Shown here piece by piece: positions 1 through 5,745 of a DNA stretch of 6,277 nucleotides (within the stretch, counting starts at the first letter, position 1; each line of letters starts with the position of its first letter). The notes beneath the pieces are model-generated. The model had not been told where the DNA came from. It saw only the letters and a program-made list of their open reading frames with translations, and did no database searches. This stretch comes from Lachnospiraceae bacterium (lineage in GTDB: Bacteria > Bacillota > Clostridia > Lachnospirales > Lachnospiraceae): the NCBI GenBank assembly GCA_017437205.1, contig JAFSBP010000262.1, positions 1-6,277 on the forward strand, written 5' to 3'. The position numbers and the translations under genes are program-made.

Positions 1-2
1 GT

Positions 3-794
3 TTGATCACCACCTTCGGCTATTTCACCTTCTTCATCTCCATGGGTGTCCTCGTGGCGATCATCGGCCTCATCGGAGTCTGCTTCATGAAAGAAGGCGA
101 GAACTTAAAACCCACCAAGGATGAAAAAGGCTTCTGGCATCAGTTTCTCTCCGTCTTCAATTTTAAAACGTTTATGGCACACAAAGAGTTGTTCTGGGTG
201 TTCATGATCATGACGGTTTATTTCATTTGCTTTAACTTCTACTTCGCCCACATCGGCAACTACTTTATTTACACCCTCGGCTATGATGAAGGCATGGCCG
301 GCATCCTGCAGGGTGTGGGATTGGGACTGGCAGTTCTGTCCACCATTCCGGCAATCAAACTGATCAATGCCGGAAAACACTCTCTGGCTATCCTTGGCGG
401 AACTGTTTCCAGCATCATCGGTCTGCTGATCGTCGCAGTCGGTGGAGCCAATGTGGTGATCCTCATCCCCGGCATCATTCTGGCCGGTATGGGATATGTT
501 CTGATCTTGCAGACGACTACCGCTTGGGCGAAGAATCTCTACCCTGAAGACAGCCGAGGACAGTTTGAGGGCGTGCGCATCGTCTTCTTCGTCCTGATTC
601 CCATGGTGGTCGGTCCGTCCATTGCCACCGCAGTCATTAACCGCTGGGGTATCCCGGTGACCATCGACGGCGAGGCAGGCATGGCTCCCTCCGCAATCCT
701 CTTTGTATTGGCAGCGGTGATTTCTGTGCTGACTCTGATTCCTACTGTAATGGCGGAGAGAGAAAAGAAGAAACAAACTCTCCTTTCCAAATAA
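3..794 (+). CDS. MFS transporter, C-terminal part (5' end outside window)
   Basis: Partial integral membrane transporter of the major facilitator superfamily. About seven hydrophobic helices are visible, at roughly residues 4-28, 64-86, 97-120, 125-148, 150-172, 190-213 and 229-249 of the visible part. The first is followed by a polar, lysine-rich stretch (about 30-60) that fits the central cytoplasmic loop between helices 6 and 7. The fragment is therefore the last helix of the N-half plus the whole C-half of a 12-helix protein, with about 200 residues missing. The reading frame is open to the window edge, and the TTG at position 3 has no ribosome site, so it is not a credible start. A PEDSRGQFEGVR motif precedes the sixth visible helix and resembles sugar-type MFS/GPH carriers, but the substrate cannot be told. 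The protein ends in a basic tail (EREKKK). It converges on the kdpE-like gene across a shared hairpin. Confidence 0.85.
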   Translation: MITTFGYFTFFISMGVLVAIIGLIGVCFMKEGENLKPTKDEKGFWHQFLSVFNFKTFMAHKELFWVFMIMTVYFICFNFYFAHIGNYFIYTLGYDEGMAGILQGVGLGLAVLSTIPAIKLINAGKHSLAILGGTVSSIIGLLIVAVGGANVVILIPGIILAGMGYVLILQTTTAWAKNLYPEDSRGQFEGVRIVFFVLIPMVVGPSIATAVINRWGIPVTIDGEAGMAPSAILFVLAAVISVLTLIPTVMAEREKKKQTLLSK

Positions 795-800
795 TCCATG

Positions 801-856
801 AGGGGATGTTACAAAATAGCTGATATTTTTACCATGGCTATTTTGAAACATCCCCT
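801..856. terminator. Probable bidirectional terminator (20-bp inverted repeat)
   Basis: The arms at 801-820 and 837-856 are complementary over 20 bp with a single A-A mismatch, around a 16-nt loop. The repeat begins 7 bp after the MFS stop codon and ends 14 bp before the stop codon of the convergent kdpE-like gene, where a shared terminator is expected. The inner part of the stem is A/T rich and the outer part is a GGGGATGTT/AACATCCCC clamp. Neither side has a strong T run after the stem, so efficiency and exact mechanism are uncertain. A small repeated element is the alternative. Confidence 0.65.
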
Positions 857-870
857 TCTCACTGTTCCCA

Positions 871-1563
871 TTATTCCGCTTTCAGCATCCGATATCCAAT
901 TCCGATATGTGTCTGAATATACTGTTCTTCCGTTCCTCTCTCGATTTTCTTTCGCAATGTAGCCATATGTACACGCAATGATGCCACATCGCTCTCCCAT
1001 GAGGCACCCCATATTTTCTCTGTCAGATAGGTATGTGTCAGAACTTTTCCGACATCTTTTGCCAACAGACACAACAGTTTATACTCTGTAGGGGTCAGAT
1101 GCAATAATTCTTCCTCCAAATAAGCACAGCCGGCACTGTAATCTATTTTCAAGCGACCATTTTGGAATATCGGTTCACCGCCCTGTCCGGCCATCGCCAC
1201 CAGCCTACGCTGCGTCACCCGCAGTCTCGCCAGCAGCTCTGCCACGGAAAATGGCTTCGTCAGATAATCATCTGCCCCGGCATCCAGGGCAGCAATCTTG
1301 TCACTGTCTTCACTTCGGGCACTAATTACAATAATCGGCAATTGTGACCAGGAACGAATACGCTGTATGATTTCCACACCGTCCACATCCGGCAAGCCCA
1401 GATCCAACAGGATAATATCCGGTTGCTGCGATACAGCCAGTGTCAATCCGCTCTCCCCATTCGTTGCAGTCAAAAATCGATATTCATTTGATTTTAATGT
1501 AGTGGCAATCAAATTTCGCACTTTAACATCATCTTCGATGACCAAAATCAATGGTTTATTCAC
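871..1563 (-). CDS. kdpE: KdpE-like OmpR-family response regulator
   Basis: DNA-binding response regulator of a two-component system, 230 aa, the usual length for KdpE. The receiver domain spans about residues 4-118. It has the acidic pair D11/D12, phospho-acceptor D54 in an ILLDLGLPD motif, switch residue S81 and conserved K103 (LTKPF). The run around residues 74-105, including SARSEDSDKIAALDAGADDYL, is closely KdpE-like. A winged-helix domain follows (about 130-228), with LTPTEYKLL, a recognition helix near SLRVHMATLRKKIE and the wing at IGIGYRM. The start is GTG, overlapping the end of the kinase gene by 8 bp, which implies translational coupling. No in-frame Met is available before the middle of the protein. 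It probably receives phosphate from the adjacent KdpD-like kinase. The usual target, kdpFABC, is absent from the window, so regulation of the upstream ktrBA genes is inferred. Confidence 0.92.
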   Translation of the reverse strand: MNKPLILVIEDDVKVRNLIATTLKSNEYRFLTATNGESGLTLAVSQQPDIILLDLGLPDVDGVEIIQRIRSWSQLPIIVISARSEDSDKIAALDAGADDYLTKPFSVAELLARLRVTQRRLVAMAGQGGEPIFQNGRLKIDYSAGCAYLEEELLHLTPTEYKLLCLLAKDVGKVLTHTYLTEKIWGASWESDVASLRVHMATLRKKIERGTEEQYIQTHIGIGYRMLKAE

Positions 1564-3394
1564 GAACCTCCACCTCCCCTGCCGGCAATGTAAAGGTAAA
1601 AATCGTTCCCTTGGGATGATTATCCTGTACGGCTATCTCACCTCCGTGTGCCAACACAATTGACTTACACAGACTTAATCCCAGCCCCAGACTTCTCCTG
1701 CTGTCAGCGATCGGATTACTACCGGTATAAAACATCTGGAATATTTTTCCTTTTTCCTCATCACCGATTCCCTCACCGTCATCTGATACGGTAAACTCAA
1801 CCATTTTCCCTAGTTTCCGGGTACATACCTCAATATGAGATTGTGTCGGGGTATATTTGATCGCATTGTCCACCAAATTGATCAACACCTGCACGATCAG
1901 GCGCGCGTCACATACAGCCATCAAGAGCTCATCTCTATGGTCCACCGTTATCCGCTGATCAACCCTTTTACGCCTAATATGCTGCAGTGCTTCAGAAACG
2001 ATCTCCTCAACCAATTGCGGCTGAATCATCAGCTTCATACGTCCGTCATCAATTCGAGTGATCGCTAAAAGATTTTCCACCAAATTGATCAGCCACGTCG
2101 AATCGTCATAGATATCACGATAGATCTGCTTTTTCGTCTCTGCATCCACCTCATCCCCGTCTTCCATGAGAATGCCTGCATTGCCGGAAATGGAAGTCAA
2201 AGGAGTGCGAAGATCATGAGAAATTGCGCGAAGCAATGTTGCCCTCAGCTTTTCATTCTCCGCCTGACGCTTTGCCTCCTCCTTTTCTCTGGCATTCCGG
2301 CTACTCTCCAGAGCCAGTGCACATTCTCCCAAAATCGACAACAGAATGCTATTTTCAAATGCATCGAGTGGTCCGCCGTCTGCATCGATTCCAATGTTGC
2401 CGTATATCTGATCATTGATTCTAATCGGATAACCAATCTCTTTTTCATTCAATAAAGCGCCTGAATCATAAATCGTAACCTCTCTGGATACCAGCTTTGA
2501 AATCTGTATCTTCGCTGCCTGTACGATTTCTTCTTCTGTCGCAGCCTGCTGCAACAGACGGTTTGTCTCAAACAACAAGTTCGTTCGGTATGCAGCCTGT
2601 GTGGATTGTTTCACATGACTTTTCATCCGGTCAGTCAAAGAACCGACAACCAGCGCAGCGAACAACATAACCAAAAAGGTCAACGGATATCCTTTATCAT
2701 AAGCTTTCAAGGAAAACTGCGGTTCTGTGAAAAAGAAATTAAACACCAACACACTTGCCACTGCAGAGAGCACATAGCTACTTCTACTGGTTGTGATCAT
2801 CGCGGTGAACAACGCTCCCAGCAGGTAGATTGTAATAATATTCGCCTCGGTAAAGCCCGATTGCATAAATCCGCACCCAATCACCGTTGACACCGTCAAA
2901 ATACCAAGAGAAATCAAAACGTCCCGGATAAGAACCCGTATATCCAACCTTTTCTTCGCCTTTCTTGGCCGATATGCAGCACCTGTCGCCGCATCCGGTA
3001 TAATATGGATATCCAAATCAGGAACAATCGTCGTCAATTTCTCCGTCAATGTAGGCTTCCCAAACAGATGTCTGCGTTTTATCGCGCTTCGTCCGATCAC
3101 AATCTTTGTCACCCCGGACAAACGGGCATATTCTGCGATTTGGTAGGAAACATCATCGCCAAACACCGTCTCCACCGTAGCACCAAGCAGCTCAGCCAAT
3201 GCAATATTTTCTCTTAAACGATCCTGATCTGCTTTTTCCATCACAGAGTGATCAGGCGTGCGAACAAACAATGCGGTAAAATCACAGGCGAATGCGTGAG
3301 CCATCGTGGCTGCTGTCCGGATGATTTTGGCATTGGAAGGCGCAGAAGACAGGCAAACAAGGATATGTTCACTTCGTTCTTCTATTTTTTCCAT
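1556..3394 (-). CDS. kdpD: KdpD-like sensor histidine kinase lacking the N-terminal KdpD domain
   Basis: Membrane sensor kinase of 612 aa, against roughly 890 in E. coli or S. aureus KdpD. Numbering is from the preferred ATG at 3394. A universal-stress-protein domain spans about 9-136 (HILVCLSSAPSNAK near the start, later VIGRS). A basic stretch precedes four closely packed helices of DUF4118 type, about 156-255. A GAF-like region follows (about 275-365), then a linker helix, HisKA with phospho-acceptor H393 in SHDLRTPL, and a HATPase domain with N-box N506/N510 (NLVDNAIKYT), G1 DDGEGIG near 538-544 and G2 LGLGLSL near 569-575. The core looks catalytically complete. The KdpD domain with its Walker A loop is missing. 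An in-frame ATG at 3409 exists, but the ribosome site GGAGGTGA lies between it and 3394. The gene overlaps the regulator by 8 bp and follows ktrA and a micro-protein gene, suggesting control of K+ uptake. Confidence 0.9.
   Translation of the reverse strand: MEKIEERSEHILVCLSSAPSNAKIIRTAATMAHAFACDFTALFVRTPDHSVMEKADQDRLRENIALAELLGATVETVFGDDVSYQIAEYARLSGVTKIVIGRSAIKRRHLFGKPTLTEKLTTIVPDLDIHIIPDAATGAAYRPRKAKKRLDIRVLIRDVLISLGILTVSTVIGCGFMQSGFTEANIITIYLLGALFTAMITTSRSSYVLSAVASVLVFNFFFTEPQFSLKAYDKGYPLTFLVMLFAALVVGSLTDRMKSHVKQSTQAAYRTNLLFETNRLLQQAATEEEIVQAAKIQISKLVSREVTIYDSGALLNEKEIGYPIRINDQIYGNIGIDADGGPLDAFENSILLSILGECALALESSRNAREKEEAKRQAENEKLRATLLRAISHDLRTPLTSISGNAGILMEDGDEVDAETKKQIYRDIYDDSTWLINLVENLLAITRIDDGRMKLMIQPQLVEEIVSEALQHIRRKRVDQRITVDHRDELLMAVCDARLIVQVLINLVDNAIKYTPTQSHIEVCTRKLGKMVEFTVSDDGEGIGDEEKGKIFQMFYTGSNPIADSRRSLGLGLSLCKSIVLAHGGEIAVQDNHPKGTIFTFTLPAGEVEVRE
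1567..1580 (-). promoter_or_regulatory. Tandem ribosome binding site for kdpE-like GTG start
   Basis: Read on the minus strand this is AGGGGAGGTGGAGG, followed by TTC and GTG. It holds two GGAGG cores, 9 nt and 3 nt before the start codon. It lies inside the last codons of the kinase gene and supports the GTG start at 1563. The distal core has the normal spacing; the proximal one is too close to be optimal. Confidence 0.75.
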
Positions 3395-3398
3395 TTGC

Positions 3399-3406
3399 TC
3401 ACCTCC
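3399..3406 (-). promoter_or_regulatory. Ribosome binding site fixing the kdpD-like start
   Basis: On the minus strand this reads GGAGGTGA, then GCAA and the ATG at 3394, which is ideal spacing. An upstream in-frame ATG at 3409 overlaps this site and has only TTAATG-type sequence before it. The shorter protein (612 instead of 617 residues) is therefore preferred. Confidence 0.75.
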
Positions 3407-3430
3407 CATTAATCCACATTTTTACCACAC

Positions 3431-3439
3431 ATCATAGCA
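3431..3439 (-). promoter_or_regulatory. Candidate extended -10 element of an internal kdpDE promoter
   Basis: Within the 68-bp gap between the micro-protein gene and the kinase gene, the minus strand reads TGCTATGAT. This is an extended -10 (TGn plus TATGAT) with five of six matches to TATAAT. No good -35 sits 16-18 bp upstream; a TTGATA at 3461-3466 is 24 bp away, which is too far. If real, it would let the kinase and regulator be made independently of the ktrBA transcript. Weak evidence in an A/T-rich gap. Confidence 0.3.
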
Positions 3440-3462
3440 CACAATGAACGAATTTTCCACTA

Positions 3463-3600
3463 TCAATCCCGAAAAAATCGGTTAGTTTCTTTTTTCTTCT
3501 TGTCCAAGGCTTTATCCAGTTTATCCAGATTTTTAAAGACACAGATCTGAAGGCCAATAAACCAGAGCACAGCAATGATAAACCAGAATACTGACATCAT
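3463..3600 (-). CDS. 45-residue single-helix membrane micro-protein
   Basis: Unrecognised small open frame, read directly by translating the 190-bp gap between ktrA and the kinase gene. It starts MMSVFWFIIAVLWF, giving one hydrophobic, Trp/Phe-rich helix (about residues 4-22). It continues with a strongly charged, probably helical tail containing LDKLDKALDKKKK and ends RFFRD. The positive charge after the helix predicts the C-terminus inside the cytoplasm. Its ATG follows the ktrA TGA with no intervening base (TGAATGATG). There is no clear ribosome site, so it would be translated by reinitiation from ktrA. The position inside a K+ transport operon suggests a small accessory or regulatory subunit, comparable in size class to KdpF, but no homology to KdpF is claimed. 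Function is unknown. It could be a chance frame, though the membrane-helix-plus-amphipathic-tail design and exact abutment argue against that. Confidence 0.62.
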   Translation of the reverse strand: MMSVFWFIIAVLWFIGLQICVFKNLDKLDKALDKKKKETNRFFRD

Positions 3601-4248
3601 TCAGATTCGAAAACATTTCTGGATATCCCGATAGCTCCCTAACACCATCATTGTCTGGCCCTGAGACAATATAGTGTCAGGCGTAATGGTCAGATCCAGT
3701 TGCTTCCCCCTCTTGATGCCCATAATATTGATGTGATATTTCTTCCGGATATCGATCTGAGCTACCGTTTTTCCAAGCCAGTTCTCCGGAATCATCACCT
3801 CAAATACGGCATGTTCTCCATCCAACTCAATATAGTCTAAAATGTGGTCGGCACTATAACGGATGGCTGTCCATTTTGCCAACTGTTTTTCCGGATAAAC
3901 CACCTCATCTGCACCATTTCGAAGCAAAAACTTTTCCTGTACATCGGTCTCCGCTCTGGACACGACCAGCTTTGCCCCCAATTCCTTCAACAATGAGGTG
4001 GTCTCCAGCGAACTTTGAAAATCATTTCCAATCGCCACGATGCAGACATCATAGTTATCCACTCCCAGCGATTCCAAAAAACTTTGGTTTGTACTGTCTC
4101 CGATCTGGGCATTGGTGACAAACGGTAACATCTCCTGCACAAGAACTTCGTTTTGGTCCACCGCCATCACCTGATGATTTAAATCCCTCAGTTTCATGGC
4201 AATATGTCTTCCGAATCGTCCCAGCCCAATCAACAAAATTGATTTCAT
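3601..4248 (-). CDS. ktrA: KtrA/TrkA-family potassium uptake gating subunit (RCK protein)
   Basis: Cytosolic regulatory subunit, 215 aa, that should form an RCK ring under the KtrB channel and gate K+ flux by nucleotide binding. The Rossmann-type RCK_N domain spans about residues 1-135. It has the glycine motif LIGLGRFG (G8, G10, G13), D31 at the end of the second strand (AVDQNE), GDSTN near 50-54 and AIGND near 72-76. The RCK_C domain spans about 138-215 and includes IDIRKKYHINIMGIKRG. One RCK unit and this length match KtrA/KtrC rather than E. coli TrkA, which has two units. RCK_C of KtrA binds c-di-AMP in S. aureus (family knowledge); binding here is not shown. The ATG is preceded by GGAGG with 7-nt spacing, in a 12-bp gap after the ktrB stop. 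The genes are clearly co-transcribed. Confidence 0.92.
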   Translation of the reverse strand: MKSILLIGLGRFGRHIAMKLRDLNHQVMAVDQNEVLVQEMLPFVTNAQIGDSTNQSFLESLGVDNYDVCIVAIGNDFQSSLETTSLLKELGAKLVVSRAETDVQEKFLLRNGADEVVYPEKQLAKWTAIRYSADHILDYIELDGEHAVFEVMIPENWLGKTVAQIDIRKKYHINIMGIKRGKQLDLTITPDTILSQGQTMMVLGSYRDIQKCFRI

Positions 4249-4260
4249 CTTCCATCCTCC

Positions 4261-5595
4261 TTATCCCACGGTAATTTTTTCCAGCGGCAGTCTGGAAAGG
4301 GTGTTTTTCGTCGCCGGCAATGTGGCAAAAATCAGCGTCAACCCACCTACCCGTCCGAAAAACATCAAACTGATCAATACCAGTTTGGAAATCCCTCCCA
4401 AAGTCGGTGTAATTCCCAAAGTAAGCCCCACGGTCCCCACCGCAGACGCACTTTCAAACAGGCTCGTCACAAGGGGAAGTCCTTCCAGTCTGCTGATTAC
4501 CATCCCACCAGCCAAAAACATAATCAAGTACATCAAAAACACCGTCAGCGCATTCTTTACGGTCTCGTCCGCTATTCTGCGCCCAAAAAAGCAACCGCTC
4601 TCTCTCCTGCGAAAGACAGCTGCCGCACAGGCAATCAACACCGCTACCGTGGTTGTCTTCATTCCACCGGCCGTAGATCCCGGTGAACCGCCGATTAACA
4701 TGAGCAATATGGTAAGCAGTTGTCCCGTCTCACTCAGCATATTCAGATCAATCGTATTGAATCCGGCGGTTCTGGGCGTTACTGCCTGAAACAGAGAACT
4801 CCAAAACCGGTCTTTCGGTGACAAACCGGTAAACTCACCAAAATAGAAATACAGTGCAGGAACGATAATAAGGACAGCCATCATGGTCAAGATTACCTTA
4901 CTTTGCATTCGGTAACGATTAATTCGAAGCCCATTCCTGCGTATATCCTCCCAGGTTAGGAATCCCATACCGCCAACCACGATCAACACAATAATCACTA
5001 AATTGATTGCCGGATGTGTTACATACCCGGTCAACGACGAAAAAGGAGCGTTTGTTCCCATCAGATCAAAACCGGCATTACAAAATGCTGACACCGAATG
5101 AAACATTGCTTTCCAAATTCCATCCACAACACCGAAATTGCGAATAAATACCGGCGCCATTAGAACTGCACCCAAAAATTCAATTAAAAAAATCCCTTTC
5201 AAGAAAAAACCGGTAAACCTGACGATTCCCCCCACCTGCGGAGCTGAGATTGCATCCTGCATCGAGCTGCGCTGCATCAATGTAATCTTTCTTCCGGATA
5301 TCATTGCAATCGCCACTGCAACCGTCACCACACCCATTCCTCCGATCTGGATCAGCAAAAGAATAACCGCTTGGCCAAAAGCTGACCAATGCGTAGCCGT
5401 ATCATAAACCACCAGGCCGGTCACGCACACTGCAGATGTAGAAGTGAAAAGACAGTTAAAAAATGGTGTATGTATTCCCTCTCTGCTTGAAATCGGAAGT
5501 GTTAACAGCAACGCACCTGCCAAAATCACCAACGCAAATCCAAACATGATTATCTGGGATGAACTTAATTTCCAATGTTGAAAAACGGATCGCAT
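4261..5595 (-). CDS. ktrB: KtrB/TrkH-family potassium uptake channel subunit
   Basis: Membrane K+-translocating subunit of 444 aa, close to B. subtilis KtrB in length. It has the four-fold M1-P-M2 repeat of the SKT family. The four filter loops are visible, each with its conserved glycine: AVCVTGL (G60), FCNAGFD (G175), TPRTAGFN (G278) and AVGTVGLTLG (G390). The intramembrane gating loop of the third repeat is present at about 301-314 (GGSPGSTAGGMKT). So is the conserved Arg of the last repeat, R415 in FFGRVGG, which in this family contacts that loop. The ATG is preceded by AGGAGG with 6-nt spacing. The gene is first in the operon, and a recognisable promoter lies upstream. Ktr systems usually import K+ with help from Na+; that is family knowledge, not visible here. 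TrkH naming is equally acceptable. Confidence 0.93.
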   Translation of the reverse strand: MRSVFQHWKLSSSQIIMFGFALVILAGALLLTLPISSREGIHTPFFNCLFTSTSAVCVTGLVVYDTATHWSAFGQAVILLLIQIGGMGVVTVAVAIAMISGRKITLMQRSSMQDAISAPQVGGIVRFTGFFLKGIFLIEFLGAVLMAPVFIRNFGVVDGIWKAMFHSVSAFCNAGFDLMGTNAPFSSLTGYVTHPAINLVIIVLIVVGGMGFLTWEDIRRNGLRINRYRMQSKVILTMMAVLIIVPALYFYFGEFTGLSPKDRFWSSLFQAVTPRTAGFNTIDLNMLSETGQLLTILLMLIGGSPGSTAGGMKTTTVAVLIACAAAVFRRRESGCFFGRRIADETVKNALTVFLMYLIMFLAGGMVISRLEGLPLVTSLFESASAVGTVGLTLGITPTLGGISKLVLISLMFFGRVGGLTLIFATLPATKNTLSRLPLEKITVG

Positions 5596-5627
5596 TATAT
5601 TCCTCCTATGTTCCTGTTAGGATTATC

Positions 5628-5657
5628 ATAATAAAAAGCAGATAAAATGTGTGTTAA
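5628..5657 (-). promoter_or_regulatory. Probable sigma-A promoter of the ktrBA operon
   Basis: On the minus strand a -35 box TTAACA (5652-5657, five of six matches) is separated by 18 bp from a -10 box TATTAT (5628-5633, five of six). Transcription would begin near 5620, leaving a leader of about 25 nt before the ktrB ATG, including its AGGAGG at 5602-5607. The spacer contains a direct repeat that may bind a regulator (listed separately). Confidence 0.5.
5631..5647 (-). promoter_or_regulatory. Candidate KdpE-like operator (direct repeat TTTTAT-N5-TTTTAT)
   Basis: On the minus strand two identical TTTTAT hexamers are separated by CTGCT, giving an 11-bp period. OmpR-family regulators usually bind such head-to-tail half-sites on one face of the helix, and E. 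coli KdpE recognises two T-rich hexamers 5 bp apart (family knowledge). The site lies in the promoter spacer and touches the proposed -10, an awkward place for an activator. The region is A/T rich, so chance is possible. Confidence 0.3.
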
Positions 5658-5690
5658 GACCCTCGTTTTCCATATTAAGATTGTATATAG

Positions 5691-5721
5691 AAAAAAGACA
5701 TACCTCATATCGGAATGTCCT
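5691..5721 (-). terminator. Rho-independent terminator of the DUF6062-like gene
   Basis: Downstream of the stop at 5746, the minus strand forms AGGACAT (5721-5715) paired with ATGTCTT (5701-5695), including one G-U pair. After a T-T mismatch, a CC/GG pair closes a 7-nt loop. The 3' side runs into a T tract (5696-5691). It separates the right-edge gene from the ktr operon, supporting independent transcription of the latter. Confidence 0.65.
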
Positions 5722-5745
5722 CTGTGAAAAACTATGTCATTTTCT

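Noticed and set aside
3..5. TTG at the left edge as a true start of the transporter
   Set aside because: It has no visible ribosome site, and the protein would start within a helix of the N-terminal half. A gene running in from outside explains it better.
105..851. A 248-codon open frame on the minus strand opposite the MFS gene
   Set aside because: The translation is His/Asp/Gln-rich, as expected for the complement of a membrane-protein gene, and it lies opposite a frame with clear transmembrane helices. It also runs through the hairpin.
3407..3409. ATG at 3409 as the start of the KdpD-like kinase
   Set aside because: The ribosome binding site GGAGGTGA begins at the next codon and is ideally placed for the ATG at 3394 instead.
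3463..3600. The micro-protein as a KdpF homologue
   Set aside because: It shares only small size and one membrane helix. KdpF is shorter and lacks such a long charged tail, and there is no KdpA partner in the window.
4196..4789. A 197-codon open frame on the + strand opposite ktrB
   Set aside because: It is antisense to the unmistakable filter-loop-bearing KtrB. Its translation is a low-complexity Ser/Pro/Val-rich string without domain features.
5626..5673. Possible 15-codon leader peptide (starts MENEGLNTHF) upstream of ktrB
   Set aside because: It has no ribosome binding site, and it begins upstream of the proposed transcription start, overlapping the -35/-10 boxes.
5608..5690. A c-di-AMP (ydaO-type) or other riboswitch in the ktrB leader
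   Set aside because: The available space is too short for ydaO, the expected leader is only about 25 nt, and no multi-helix structure is apparent. Small palindromes such as ATTATgATAAT are explained by A/T richness.
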